Source: Prevotella sp. (GTDB lineage Bacteria > Bacteroidota > Bacteroidia > Bacteroidales > Bacteroidaceae). From it: a DNA stretch of 64,000 bases. The notes below the pieces were generated by a model, which had not been told where the DNA came from, searched no databases, and was given only the letters and a program-made list of their open reading frames with translations. Position 1 is the first letter of the stretch. Every line of letters begins with the position of its first letter. The position numbers were made by a program, and so were the translations under genes. The DNA is taken from assembly GCA_016287755.1 (NCBI GenBank), contig JAEEWT010000007.1, forward strand, positions 107,765 to 171,764, read 5' to 3'. Positions 36,436 through 46,238 of the stretch are shown in pieces.

Positions 36436-38115
36436 ATGCAACTATTAGACTGGATCGTCATCGGTGTATTCTGTTGCGCACTGATCGGCATCGTTATTTG
36501 GGTCGTTAGTCAGAAAAACGACAATTCAGCAGACTATTTCTTGGGAGGCAAGGACGCGACATGGATCGCTATCGGTGCTTCTATCTTCGCTTCGAACATC
36601 GGTTCGGAACACCTCATCGGACTCGCCGGTGCCGGTGCTTCATCAGGTATGGCCATGGCACATTGGGAGATTCAAGGCTGGCTTATCTTGCTCCTCGGTT
36701 GGGTATTCGTACCGTTCTACACACGCTCTATGGTTTATACCATGCCTGAGTTCCTGGAGCGCCGCTACAACAAGGAAAGCCGCACCATCCTGTCGGTGAT
36801 CTCTTTGATCAGCTACGTGCTGACCAAGGTGGCCGTAACAGTATATGCTGGCGGACTCGTGTTCCAGCAGGTGTTCGGTATCAAGGAGCTGTGGGGCATC
36901 GACTTCTTCTGGATCGCTGCCATCGGACTGGTGGTCATCACTGCCCTCTATACCGTCTTCGGTGGTATGAAATCCGTGCTCTACACCTCTGTGCTGCAGA
37001 CTCCTATCCTGCTGCTCGGTTCACTCATCATCCTGGTACTGGGTCTGAAGGCCCTCGGCGGCTGGGATCAGATGATGGCTGCCTGCTCTATCCAGACCGT
37101 GAATGAGTATGGTGACCACATGACCGACCTGATGCGCGACTTGCGTGATCCTGACTATCCTTGGCTCGGTGCCCTCGTCGGCTCTGCCGTGATTGGTTTC
37201 TGGTACTGGTGTACCGATCAGTATATCGTACAGCGTGTGCTCTCCGGAAAGAATGAGAAGGAAAGTCGTCGTGGTACCATCTTCGGTGCTTACCTGAAGC
37301 TGTTGCCCGTGTTCCTCTTCCTGATTCCCGGTATGATCGCATACGCTCTGAGCACAAAGGGTATTGCCATGCCCAGCGGTGAGGTATTCTCACTGTCAAC
37401 ACCCGACGCAGCCTTCCCCACCCTCGTGGCTAAGCTGCTGCCCGCCGGTGTGAAGGGTCTGGTGGTTTGCGGTATCCTCGCAGCCCTGATGTCTTCACTG
37501 GCTTCACTGTTCAACTCTTCAGCCATGCTGTTCACCATCGACTTCTGGAAGCGCCTGAAGCCGCAGACCTCTGAGAAGAGTCTGGTGCGCATCGGACAGA
37601 CCGCTACCGTGGTTATCGTGATCCTCGGTATCCTCTGGATCCCCATCATGCGTTCAGTTGGTAACGTACTTTACAACTACCTGCAGGACGTACAGTCTGT
37701 GCTGGCTCCGGGTATCGCCGCAGCCTTCCTGCTGGGTATCTGCTGGAAACGTGCTTCTGCCAAGGGTGGTATGTGGGGCTTGCTCTCAGGTATCATCATC
37801 GGTCTGACACGTCTCGGCGCCAAGGTATATTACAGTAACACACCTGATGCAGCCAGCAGCTGGTTCAAGGCTGTGTTCTACGACTTCAACTGGCTCTACT
37901 TCTGCGGTGTCATGCTCATCGTATGCTGTCTGATCGTTATCATCGTCAGTCTGAACACCGAGTCTCCTTCAAAGGAGAAGATCCAGGGTCTGGTATTCGG
38001 TACAGCTACTCCCGAGCAGAAGGCTGCCACCCGTGCAAGCTGGAACGGTTGGGATGTGTTCCACACATGTGTTATTCTTGCTATCACCGTTGCATTCTAC
38101 ATCTATTTCTGGTAA
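36436..38115 (+). CDS. araP: Sodium:solute symporter (SSS family), probable arabinose transporter
   Basis: 559 residues with about 14 membrane spans. The SSS hallmarks are DYFLGGKDATWIAIGASIFASNIGSEHLIGLAGAG near the start, GGMKSVLYTSVLQTPILL, and FWYWCTDQYIVQRVLSGKNEKESRRGTIFGAYLKLLPVF. It resembles SGLT-like sugar symporters. Substrate assignment rests on its position between the exported mutarotase and the arabinose enzymes. The gap to the mutarotase gene is 54 bp and to the regulator gene 15 bp. Confidence 0.85.
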   Translation: MQLLDWIVIGVFCCALIGIVIWVVSQKNDNSADYFLGGKDATWIAIGASIFASNIGSEHLIGLAGAGASSGMAMAHWEIQGWLILLLGWVFVPFYTRSMVYTMPEFLERRYNKESRTILSVISLISYVLTKVAVTVYAGGLVFQQVFGIKELWGIDFFWIAAIGLVVITALYTVFGGMKSVLYTSVLQTPILLLGSLIILVLGLKALGGWDQMMAACSIQTVNEYGDHMTDLMRDLRDPDYPWLGALVGSAVIGFWYWCTDQYIVQRVLSGKNEKESRRGTIFGAYLKLLPVFLFLIPGMIAYALSTKGIAMPSGEVFSLSTPDAAFPTLVAKLLPAGVKGLVVCGILAALMSSLASLFNSSAMLFTIDFWKRLKPQTSEKSLVRIGQTATVVIVILGILWIPIMRSVGNVLYNYLQDVQSVLAPGIAAAFLLGICWKRASAKGGMWGLLSGIIIGLTRLGAKVYYSNTPDAASSWFKAVFYDFNWLYFCGVMLIVCCLIVIIVSLNTESPSKEKIQGLVFGTATPEQKAATRASWNGWDVFHTCVILAITVAFYIYFW

Positions 38116-38130
38116 TCCAAGAAGAAAGAT

Positions 38131-38811
38131 ATGACAACCTATTACGGTGATCATAATAAAGCATTTGTAGCTGTTGACTGTATCGTCTTTGGTTTCGACA
38201 ACAACAAGCTGAAGCTGTTGATGGGAAGACGAAAGATGGATCCAGGACGCGGCGAATGGTCACTCTACGGTGGCTTCGTCAACCCTGATGAGAGTGTTGA
38301 CGAGGCCGCCCATAGGGTACTGTTCGAGCTAACGGGTCTGAAGCACATCTACATGAAACAGGTAGCCACCTTCGGGGCCGTTGACCGCGACCCGGGTGAA
38401 CGCGTGATTTCCATAGCCTACTGCGCTCTGATCAACGTGAAGGACTATGACAACAAGCTGCTGAAAGAGCACGGCGTGGAATGGGTGGAACTGGGTAAGA
38501 TGCCCAAGCTCTACTCCGACCATAATGAGATGGTGAAGAAAGCCGTTACCATGCTGCGCAGACGCATCAGTAGCGAGCCGCTGAGCTTCAACCTCCTACC
38601 CGACCTCTTCACGCTGACTCAGTTGCAGCTGGTATATGAGGCCGTTCTCGGCGAGGAGATCGACAAGCGCAACTTCCGCAAACGCATCAAGCAGATCGAC
38701 TTCATCGAAAAGACGGAGCTGATCGACAAGGTGACATCTAAGCGCGGGGCTGCCCTCTATCGTTTCAACAAACGCATGTATATGGAGGAACCGAGTTTCA
38801 AACTTAAGTAA
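38131..38811 (+). CDS. araR: Nudix-family transcriptional regulator of arabinose use
   Basis: 226 residues: an N-terminal Nudix fold (about 10-145) and a C-terminal winged helix (about 150-226, [28 protein letters not shown]). In the Nudix box, [22 protein letters not shown], the catalytic REx2EE pattern is reduced to RVLFEL, so hydrolase activity is unlikely. This is what is known for the arabinose-responsive Nudix regulator AraR of Bacteroides. It lies inside the operon it probably controls, so autoregulation is likely. It is separate from the AraC and GntR-type regulators of other phyla. Confidence 0.85.
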   Translation: MTTYYGDHNKAFVAVDCIVFGFDNNKLKLLMGRRKMDPGRGEWSLYGGFVNPDESVDEAAHRVLFELTGLKHIYMKQVATFGAVDRDPGERVISIAYCALINVKDYDNKLLKEHGVEWVELGKMPKLYSDHNEMVKKAVTMLRRRISSEPLSFNLLPDLFTLTQLQLVYEAVLGEEIDKRNFRKRIKQIDFIEKTELIDKVTSKRGAALYRFNKRMYMEEPSFKLK

Positions 38812-38825
38812 TTCGTTATAAAGAA

Positions 38826-39530
38826 ATGTTAGAAGAACTCAAAGAAAAGGTATTTAAGGCCAATCTCGACTTGGTAAAACAAGGATTGGTGATTTTCACT
38901 TGGGGAAATGTGAGCGGTATCGACCGTGAGAAGGGTTTGGTGGTGATCAAGCCATCGGGCGTAAGCTACGATGAGATGAAGGCCAGCGACATGGTTGTGG
39001 TGGATCTGGAAACCGGTAAGGTGGTTGAAGGCGATCTGAATCCTTCCAGCGACACACCTACTCACCTTGTCTTGTATAAGGCATTCCCCAACATCCAGGG
39101 AGTGGTGCATACACATAGCACCTATGCCACGGCTTTTGCTCAGGCCGGACGCGACATTCCCAACATCGGAACCACACATGCCGACTATTTCTACAAGGAT
39201 ATTCCCTGTACACGCGACATGACCGAGGAAGAGGTAAAAGGACAGTATGAACTGGAGACGGGTAACGTGATCGTTGATGAGATCCTGAATATCCGCAAGA
39301 TCAATCCGGATCATACCCCTGCTGTATTGGTAAAGAACCACGGTCCGTTCTCATGGGGCACATCTCCCGACAATGCGGTATATAACGCCAAGGTGATGGA
39401 GCAATGTGCAAAAATGGCCTTTGTGGCTTTCTCTGTAAATCCCGACCTGACCATGAACCCGCTGCTCATCGAGAAGCATTACTCCCGAAAACACGGACCG
39501 AACGCATACTATGGTCAGAAAAAGAAGTAA
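38826..39530 (+). CDS. araD: L-ribulose-5-phosphate 4-epimerase
   Basis: 234-residue class II aldolase-type enzyme making D-xylulose-5-phosphate. The Zn-binding [12 protein letters not shown] (about 96-107) and the KNHGPFSWG motif (about 170) are present, with TWGNVSGID near residue 25 for phosphate binding. A full-length match to E. coli AraD size. It is 14 bp behind the regulator gene. The following 84-bp gap carries a C-rich palindrome. Confidence 0.95.
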   Translation: MLEELKEKVFKANLDLVKQGLVIFTWGNVSGIDREKGLVVIKPSGVSYDEMKASDMVVVDLETGKVVEGDLNPSSDTPTHLVLYKAFPNIQGVVHTHSTYATAFAQAGRDIPNIGTTHADYFYKDIPCTRDMTEEEVKGQYELETGNVIVDEILNIRKINPDHTPAVLVKNHGPFSWGTSPDNAVYNAKVMEQCAKMAFVAFSVNPDLTMNPLLIEKHYSRKHGPNAYYGQKKK

Positions 39531-39574
39531 ACAATAAAGCAATCATTAAACTCAAGACCCATACCCCTGTTTGG

Positions 39575-39610
39575 TCTTCCCCCTTTTATAGGGGGATTTG
39601 AGGGGGGCTA
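39575..39610. repeat. C-rich palindrome in the araD-araA gap
   Basis: TCCCCC-TTTTATA-GGGGGA followed by TTTGAGGGGGGC, related to copies at 34974, 51765 and 53175. It sits just before the araA start within the operon and may fold in the mRNA. Confidence 0.7.
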
Positions 39611-39614
39611 CATT

Positions 39615-41147
39615 ATGTTTAAGGATTTAGAAGTTTGGTGGGTAACTGGTGCACAGTTACTATATGGAGGTGACGCAGTCGTTGCTGTTGACGGTCACTC
39701 CAAGGAGATGGTGGAAGGCTTGAACGCCAGTGGCATCATCCCTATCAAAGTAGTATATAAAGGTACGGCCAACAGCTCCAAGGAAGTGGAGGAAGTGATG
39801 AAGGCCGCTAACAACGATGCGAAGTGCGTAGGTATTATCACTTGGATGCACACGTTCTCTCCCGCAAAGATGTGGATCAAGGGTCTGCAGGCACTGCAGA
39901 AGCCACTGCTCCACTTCCATACGCAGTATAACGCTGAGATTCCCTGGGATAAGATCGACATGGACTTCATGAACCTGAACCAGAGTGCTCACGGCGATAT
40001 CGAGTTCGGACATATCTGCACCCGTATGCGCGTTCCCCGTAAGGTGGTCTGCGGCTACTGGAAGGAAGAAGAGGTTCAGAAGAAGATCGCTATCTGGGCT
40101 CGTGTTGCTGCCGGTGTGGCTGATGCCAAGAACGTACGATGCTTGATGTTCGGTATGAACATGAACAACGTAGCCGTGACCGATGGCGACCGTGTGGAGT
40201 TCGAGCAGCGCCTGGGTTATCACGTGGACTACTACCCCGTGAGCTCACTGATGGAGTATTTCAAGAAGGTGACCGACAAGGAAGCTGATGAATTGGTTGA
40301 GGAATACAAGAAGCTCTACACCATCAAGATCGATGAGAGCGGAGAAGAAGTATATTGGGAGAAGGTGAAGAACGCTGCCAAGGCTGAGATCGCCCTGCGC
40401 CGCGTACTGAAGGATGAGGGTGCCACCGCCTTCACCACAAACTTCGACGACCTGGGTGATGCTGACATCGACGATCCGAACTTCGTGGGCTTCGACCAGA
40501 TTCCGGGTCTGGCTTCACAGCGCCTGATGGAAGAAGGTTATGGCTTCGGTGCCGAGGGTGACTGGAAGACGGCTTGCTTGTATCGCTCACTGTGGGTGAT
40601 CCAGCAGGGAATGCCTACTGGTTGCTCGTTCCTCGAGGACTACACCCTGAACTTCGCTGGCGACCGCAGCTCTTGTCTGCAGAGCCACATGCTCGAGATC
40701 TGTCCGCTCATCGCTACCGACAAACCGAAACTGGAGGTTCACTTCTTAGGTATTGGTATCCGCAAGCAGCAGACAGCCCGTCTGGTGTTCACCTCAAAGA
40801 CCGGTCGTGGTATCAAGGCTACCGTGGTTGACCTGGGTAACCGTTTCCGTCTGATTTCTCAGGAGGTGGAGTGCATCGAGCCGAAACCCATGCCGAACCT
40901 GCCTGTGGCTTCTGCCCTTTGGGTTCCGCAGCCCACATTTGAGATCGGTGCAGGTGCTTGGATCCTCGCTGGCGGTACTCACCACAGCGCCTTCTCGTAC
41001 GACATTACCGAGGAGTACTGGGATGACTTCGCTGAGATGACTGGCATTGAGTATGTACGTATCAACAAGAATACGAACATCGCCGACTTCAAGCAGACGC
41101 TCCGCAACAACGAAGTGTATTTCATGCTGAACAAAGCACTGAAATAA
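39615..41147 (+). CDS. araA: L-arabinose isomerase
   Basis: 510 residues converting L-arabinose to L-ribulose with Mn2+. FWVTGAQ-like WWVTGAQLLYGG at the N-terminus, ITWMHTFSPAKMWIKGL near residue 75, and LHFHTQYNAEIPWDKIDMDFMNLNQSAHGD near 100 are typical. Catalytic Glu and His positions appear in GFGAEGDWK and CSFLEDYTLNF, with GGTHHSAFSYD near the end. The stop is followed by a 30-bp heptamer array and then araB. Confidence 0.97.
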   Translation: MFKDLEVWWVTGAQLLYGGDAVVAVDGHSKEMVEGLNASGIIPIKVVYKGTANSSKEVEEVMKAANNDAKCVGIITWMHTFSPAKMWIKGLQALQKPLLHFHTQYNAEIPWDKIDMDFMNLNQSAHGDIEFGHICTRMRVPRKVVCGYWKEEEVQKKIAIWARVAAGVADAKNVRCLMFGMNMNNVAVTDGDRVEFEQRLGYHVDYYPVSSLMEYFKKVTDKEADELVEEYKKLYTIKIDESGEEVYWEKVKNAAKAEIALRRVLKDEGATAFTTNFDDLGDADIDDPNFVGFDQIPGLASQRLMEEGYGFGAEGDWKTACLYRSLWVIQQGMPTGCSFLEDYTLNFAGDRSSCLQSHMLEICPLIATDKPKLEVHFLGIGIRKQQTARLVFTSKTGRGIKATVVDLGNRFRLISQEVECIEPKPMPNLPVASALWVPQPTFEIGAGAWILAGGTHHSAFSYDITEEYWDDFAEMTGIEYVRINKNTNIADFKQTLRNNEVYFMLNKALK

Positions 41148-41177
41148 TTGACAATTGATCATTGAAAATTGACAATT
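41147..41177 (+). repeat. Heptamer array filling the araA-araB gap
   Basis: ATTGACA, ATTGATC, ATTGAAA, ATTGACA, ATT, starting on the last base of the araA stop and running straight into the araB ATG. Confidence 0.9.
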
Positions 41178-42764
41178 ATGACAGCAAAACAAACTATCGA
41201 AGCAGGTAAAGCCATTCTCGGTATTGAGTTTGGCTCTACCCGCATTAAGGCGGTCCTCATTGACGAGGAGAATAAGCCTATTGCACAAGGTAGTCACGAG
41301 TGGGAGAACCAGCTGGTTGACGGTCTGTGGACCTACTCTATCGAGGCCATCTGGTACGGACTGCAGGATTGCTACGCCGACCTTCGCAAGGATGTGATGA
41401 AGCAGTATGACTGCGAGATCGAATCACTTGCCGCCATCGGCTTCTCCGCCATGATGCACGGCTATATGGCTTTCAACGAGAAAGAGGAGATTCTCGTACC
41501 CTTCCGCACCTGGCGTAACACCAATACCGGAAAGGCTGCTGCCGAGCTCTCCCAGCTCTTCAACTACAACATCCCGCTGCGCTGGAGTATTTCTCATCTC
41601 TATCAGTGCATCCTCGAGGATAACGAGCATGTAAAAGACATCAAGTACCTCACCACCCTGGCAGGCTATGTGCACTGGCAGGTAACAGGACAATTCGTGT
41701 TAGGTGTTGGCGATGCTTCGGGTATGATTCCCGTGGATCCCAAGACCAAGACGTATGATGCTACCATGGTGGAGAAATTCGACAAACTCGTAGCTCCCAA
41801 GGGCTACCCCTGGAAATTGCTCGACATCCTGCCTAAATCACTGAACGCAGGTGAGAACGCAGGAGTTTTGAGTGCTGAGGGTGCCAAGAAGATCGACGTA
41901 TCCGGTCATCTGAAGGCAGGTATCCCTGTTTGTCCTCCTGAAGGCGATGCAGGTACGGGTATGGTAGCTACCAATGCCGTGAAGCAGCGTACAGGTAATG
42001 TTTCTGCAGGAACCTCTTCATTCTCAATGATCGTACTGGAGAAGGAACTCTCCAAGCCTTATGAGATGATCGACATGGTAACTACGCCCGACGGCTCATT
42101 GGTAGCCATGGTACACTGTAACAACTGTACCAGCGATATCAATGCGTGGGTTGGTCTTTTCAAGGAGTATCAGCAACTGTTAGGTGTGCCCGTTGACATG
42201 AACGAGCTCTATGGTAAGCTGTTCAACAAAGCCCTTGAGGGCGATACCGACTGCGGTGGTCTGATGGCCTATAACTATGTCAGTGGTGAGCCTGTAACAG
42301 GACTGGCTGACGGTCGTCCACTCTTCGTGCGCTCTGCCAACGACAAGTTCAACCTGGCCAACTTCATGCGTGCCCAGCTCTATGGTGCTATCGGTGTGTT
42401 GAAGATCGGTAATGACATCCTGTTCAAGGACGAGATGATTCGCGTGGACCGTATCACGGGTCATGGCGGTTATTTCAAGACAGCAGGTGTGGGTCAGCGC
42501 ATGCTGGCTGCCGCTCTGAACAGTCCTATCAGCGTGATGGAGACTGCAGGTGAAGGTGGTGCATGGGGTATTGCCCTGTTGGCCGGTTACCTGATCAACC
42601 AGAACGGCAAGAACCTCGCCGACTACCTCGAAGAGGTGGTCTTCGCAGGAAATACAGGTACCAGCATCGCTCCTACTCCAGAGGATGTAGCAGGCTTCGA
42701 GAAATACATTGAGAACTACAAGCGCTGTCTGCCCATTGAGCAATGCGCTGTTGACAAGAAGTAA
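41178..42764 (+). CDS. araB: Ribulokinase (FGGY family)
   Basis: 528 residues from ATG 41178 (MTAKQT); an ATG 9 bp upstream lies inside the array. FGGY kinase motifs: GIEFGSTRIKAVLID for ATP, SAMMHGYMAF, WRNTNTGKAAAELS, and C-terminal GHGGYFKTAGVGQRMLAAAL. It probably phosphorylates L-ribulose at O5 because it follows araA and araD. A xylulokinase-like annotation would be the alternative. Ends 17 bp before a strong terminator. Confidence 0.9.
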   Translation: MTAKQTIEAGKAILGIEFGSTRIKAVLIDEENKPIAQGSHEWENQLVDGLWTYSIEAIWYGLQDCYADLRKDVMKQYDCEIESLAAIGFSAMMHGYMAFNEKEEILVPFRTWRNTNTGKAAAELSQLFNYNIPLRWSISHLYQCILEDNEHVKDIKYLTTLAGYVHWQVTGQFVLGVGDASGMIPVDPKTKTYDATMVEKFDKLVAPKGYPWKLLDILPKSLNAGENAGVLSAEGAKKIDVSGHLKAGIPVCPPEGDAGTGMVATNAVKQRTGNVSAGTSSFSMIVLEKELSKPYEMIDMVTTPDGSLVAMVHCNNCTSDINAWVGLFKEYQQLLGVPVDMNELYGKLFNKALEGDTDCGGLMAYNYVSGEPVTGLADGRPLFVRSANDKFNLANFMRAQLYGAIGVLKIGNDILFKDEMIRVDRITGHGGYFKTAGVGQRMLAAALNSPISVMETAGEGGAWGIALLAGYLINQNGKNLADYLEEVVFAGNTGTSIAPTPEDVAGFEKYIENYKRCLPIEQCAVDKK

Positions 42765-42781
42765 TCGCTGAAGCGACATCG

Positions 42782-42815
42782 AAAAAGGGAAGTGAACACA
42801 ATCACTTCCCTTTTT
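42782..42815 (+). terminator. Intrinsic terminator of the arabinose operon
   Basis: AAAAAGGGAAGTGA and TCACTTCCCTTTTT form a perfect 14-bp stem with a 6-nt loop; its A/T ends give a U-run on both strands, so it can serve the convergent GH2 gene too. Confidence 0.93.
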
Positions 42816-42817
42816 GT

Positions 42818-45355
42818 TTATTCTGCCTGAATGGTTACCTTTGCATCCTTCGGTAAGGAAGGCATCCTACAAGTAATGTTTCGCGATTCCCCTGGAGCCA
42901 GTGTCAGATAGTTATCCGACCAATAGGCAGGACAAACCAGATTGCCTTTTGAATCCTTGGCAGTAAGACGAATCATGAAGGCTACTTTGTCGGAGGGATT
43001 AGTAACCGTCACTTCATAGCTATCCGCCTGCTTCTTCTCCACCGACAGTTCACAAGTCCTGACAGTCATCTCATCAAGCATCTTATAGGATGCATACTGG
43101 GTGATGGGCGTATGTACCCAAGTGGTAGCACTCCAGTTGTAAGTATCTTCACCTGTTATCAGGAAATACTCGTTCGATTCGAATGTCTTACCGTCAGCAT
43201 CTAAGCACTGAAAGAAGAGGAAAGCCGCGGGATCATCTCCCATATCAATGTCAAACACCTTGACGGATGTGGCAGGTTCTACCTTTACCTCCTGCTCTTT
43301 CTTTTCGTTTCCTGCGTTCCTGATCAGTTGCATGGACGACTTAAACGCAACGGGTTCAAGTGTCTCATTCACTGCATATACCGCCTTCTGGTGATAGTCG
43401 TAGATTAACTGTACAGGTGCATTACCCTTCTTCACGCCATAGTAGGCTGCATTGGGCTGCTTATAGTAATCATACAACTGCCAATAGATTCCCGGTCGGG
43501 CACCGTTCAGCATCCACTGAATGATACCAGTAGTATGAGGAAACCGAGCTCGGAACGACTCAAACATCGCCTTCGTACTTTCATAGTTCAGCATATCTGC
43601 ACGATACAAGTACTCGTCAATATCCTTTGCATCCCCAAAGCGGTTATGGATTACCTCGTTGAGCTTACTGAGTGAGTTCATGGCAGAACTTGAAGCCGTA
43701 CACAAAATATCCCAACGTTTGTCGATGGGGAACAAGTTGTTACCCAGCATTTTCACCAACGACTCCTTCACGGGTAGCTGCGCACCAATACCTGTCTCCG
43801 TGTTGAAACCAAAGGCACCACCAGGTGCATCTGGCAGATACCAGTAAGCCGGACCTACATATTCATACGGACCAGCCATCTTCGTACCTGATGATCCTGA
43901 TATTGTACTCTCCATCTCCTTGGCAGAGATCAGGTAGTCACGGTCGTCATTCTTGCTGAGGAACTCCTGATAGCGCTTTTCCAATTCAGGTTTGGGAAGC
44001 ATGTCACTACCCACAAACCATCCGATGATGGAAGGATGATAACGCAGCCACATCACCTGGTCCTCAAACGACTGACCAATCAGCTCGATATTCTCCTCAC
44101 TGGTAATACCGCCAAAGCGTTCATCACAGGGAGAGCCCAGATAGTCCTCCCACTCCCAATGGCAGCTCCAGCCCACAAGGATGAACAGTCCGAGCTCGTC
44201 ACAGAGGTCGTACAAGTTCTGCGAGGTTCCCCAGAAGCCCTCTAGTCGTACGGTGTTCATATTCATATCGCGAACATACTCCAACTGCAGTCGGTTGGTA
44301 GCAGGAGTATCACGCAGATAGATATCATCCGTCCATCCAGCACCGCGAAGCAGCACCTTCTTACCATTCAGCGTGAAGGCACGGTAGTTCTCGTCTGTCA
44401 GGTAGCTACGGATCTCACGAATGCCAAAACGCACGTCCTCACTATCCGAGACCTTGTTATTCTCCACGAACTCCACATGCAGGTCACAGAGTTCAGGCTT
44501 ACCCATGTTGTGGCACCACCACAGACGCGGATTGTCTATATGAATCTCTTCGGGAAGGGCAAAACGACGATCCTCGCCAGGAGCAAGAGTTACAGGACAA
44601 CTGAACGACTGTCCATCTGCTGTGCCTTGTAAAACGCCTTCAACCGACTGGTCAGAAAGGTTCTTCAGTTCAGTAGCCACGGTAAGCCATGCCTCTTTCA
44701 GTGTCTCGGTGTTTACCCTTGAACGGACGGCTGAATGTGATACGGCTACGTTACCGCAGGTTTTCACCTTCACCTCACGATAGATACCCATACTCTCGTC
44801 GGCAGGACGAGGATTCCAGTCGGCAAAGCCAATATTCGGCTCTCCTGGTTGAGCGCGAAACACCTCTACGGCGAGCACATTATCATTAGTAATCTGTTTG
44901 GTTACATCATACTCAAACTGACGGAACGAGCCAGCCATCTCCTGACTGTTAGCTATCTGCTGACCGTTGAGCCACACATTGGCACGATAGCAAATACCAT
45001 CAAAGTCCAACAACACGTGTTCACCTTCTTGCAATGCAGGCAGATGAAACGTAGTCCGATACCACCAACTCTTCTCGAACTGCTTCTTGTCGATCTTGGC
45101 ATAATCCTCAGCAGTCATCGCCTCTGGTTCGATACCGTTGGCTGTCAGAACACCCATCAGCGTCGATGGAACCTGAGCTGGTATCCATCCCTTGGTTTTG
45201 GCTTCAGGTGTTGATAGAATATCGCCTGTCATATTCACCTTATCCGATGATTGCACCTGCCATTCCATGTCTTGTGCAGCCTTCTCTGTACATGCCGTCA
45301 ATGCCCCAAATAGCATCAATCCGGCCAATATATTTCTGTATTTCATAATTATCAT
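42818..45355 (-). CDS. GH2 exo-beta-D-glucosaminidase-like lipoprotein
   Basis: 845 residues (842 if the inner ATG at 45346 is used). The signal peptide has lipobox FGALTACTE. GH2 sugar-binding domain, Ig-like domain and TIM barrel occur in order, ending in beta domains. The acid position IIGWFVGSDMLPKPEL (Asp rather than the usual NE pair) and nucleophile FGFNTETGIGAQLP agree with the exo-glucosaminidase (CsxA-like) branch of GH2, which removes GlcN from chitosan ends. Beta-mannosidase is the alternative. The ATG overlaps the ROK gene TGA (ATGA). Last gene of a four-gene operon. Confidence 0.8.
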   Translation of the reverse strand: MIIMKYRNILAGLMLFGALTACTEKAAQDMEWQVQSSDKVNMTGDILSTPEAKTKGWIPAQVPSTLMGVLTANGIEPEAMTAEDYAKIDKKQFEKSWWYRTTFHLPALQEGEHVLLDFDGICYRANVWLNGQQIANSQEMAGSFRQFEYDVTKQITNDNVLAVEVFRAQPGEPNIGFADWNPRPADESMGIYREVKVKTCGNVAVSHSAVRSRVNTETLKEAWLTVATELKNLSDQSVEGVLQGTADGQSFSCPVTLAPGEDRRFALPEEIHIDNPRLWWCHNMGKPELCDLHVEFVENNKVSDSEDVRFGIREIRSYLTDENYRAFTLNGKKVLLRGAGWTDDIYLRDTPATNRLQLEYVRDMNMNTVRLEGFWGTSQNLYDLCDELGLFILVGWSCHWEWEDYLGSPCDERFGGITSEENIELIGQSFEDQVMWLRYHPSIIGWFVGSDMLPKPELEKRYQEFLSKNDDRDYLISAKEMESTISGSSGTKMAGPYEYVGPAYWYLPDAPGGAFGFNTETGIGAQLPVKESLVKMLGNNLFPIDKRWDILCTASSSAMNSLSKLNEVIHNRFGDAKDIDEYLYRADMLNYESTKAMFESFRARFPHTTGIIQWMLNGARPGIYWQLYDYYKQPNAAYYGVKKGNAPVQLIYDYHQKAVYAVNETLEPVAFKSSMQLIRNAGNEKKEQEVKVEPATSVKVFDIDMGDDPAAFLFFQCLDADGKTFESNEYFLITGEDTYNWSATTWVHTPITQYASYKMLDEMTVRTCELSVEKKQADSYEVTVTNPSDKVAFMIRLTAKDSKGNLVCPAYWSDNYLTLAPGESRNITCRMPSLPKDAKVTIQAE

Positions 45356-46182
45356 TTGTCATTTAAGGCTCCTGCACCTAAAATAGCTGCATTGGGCAAT
45401 GTTGATGGCATAATGCGGGTGGCAGCCACATTAGCCGGATAAGGGAATGATTTCAACGAGGCACGCATGGGTGCTTCAAACAACGGGAAGGCACTGGCAA
45501 TACCGCCACCGATGATGATGGCCTCGGGAGCATAGGTAAACAAGACCGCCTTGATCAGCTCGCCCACGTTTCCTCCGAACTCATTCCACACGGCAACGGC
45601 CTCAGCATCACCTGCTTGAGCACGTTTGCCGAAGTTTGCTCCAGTATCACCATGCAGTTCACTGAAGAACCTGCTGCTGCAGTAGAATTCATAGTCGGCA
45701 TCCTTAAAAGGAAGGGAGCCAATCTCACCAGCACCAGTATTCACGCCGTTATACAGTTTCCCATCAATGATGATACCGGAACCAATTCCTGTGCCCATGG
45801 TCAGACCTACCATATCCTTCGTACCCTTTCCTTCACCGTATTTCCATACGCCTAAAGCAAAGCAGTTCGCATCGTTGTTCACCGCTACGGGTACGCCGAA
45901 CTCTTTCTCCAGGATCTCCTTCAGATGGACCTCTTTCCACGAAGGGATATTGGCCACGTTGTAAACGATGCCTTGCTGAGAGTCAACTACTGAGGGTACA
46001 CCCACACCGATACTTGTTACGTCCTCACTCATCAGTTGGGCAACCTGCCTTTTCAACTGGTTGATCACCACCTTTTCCGCCTCTTTTGACGGACAGGGTT
46101 CAATCACACTGTTCACGAGTGTGGCCCCATCAGTGAGTCCCACTCGCATATTCGTTCCTCCTAAATCAATTCCAATTTTCAT
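45352..46182 (-). CDS. ROK-family sugar kinase
   Basis: 276 residues. ATP-binding GIDLGGTNMRVG at the N-terminus; VAVNNDANCFALG with the catalytic Asp near 105; GTGIGSGIIIDGKLYNGVNTGAGEIGSL. The usual CxCGxxGCxE zinc motif after this is absent (DADYEFYCSSRFF), as in some glucokinase-like ROKs. No DNA-binding domain, so a kinase rather than a repressor. Between a phosphatase gene and the GH2 gene, it may phosphorylate the sugar released by GH2. The substrate is not determined. Confidence 0.85.
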   Translation of the reverse strand: MKIGIDLGGTNMRVGLTDGATLVNSVIEPCPSKEAEKVVINQLKRQVAQLMSEDVTSIGVGVPSVVDSQQGIVYNVANIPSWKEVHLKEILEKEFGVPVAVNNDANCFALGVWKYGEGKGTKDMVGLTMGTGIGSGIIIDGKLYNGVNTGAGEIGSLPFKDADYEFYCSSRFFSELHGDTGANFGKRAQAGDAEAVAVWNEFGGNVGELIKAVLFTYAPEAIIIGGGIASAFPLFEAPMRASLKSFPYPANVAATRIMPSTLPNAAILGAGALNDK

Positions 46183-46217
46183 ATCTCATATTATTATAGT
46201 CACAACCTAATAATTTT

Positions 46218-46238
46218 CAATTCTCAATTTTCAATTTG
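46218..46238 (-). repeat. Heptamer array at the end of the phosphatase gene
   Basis: ATTGAAA/ATTGAGA units (minus strand) overlap the last codon and supply the TGA stop of the phosphatase gene. Confidence 0.8.
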
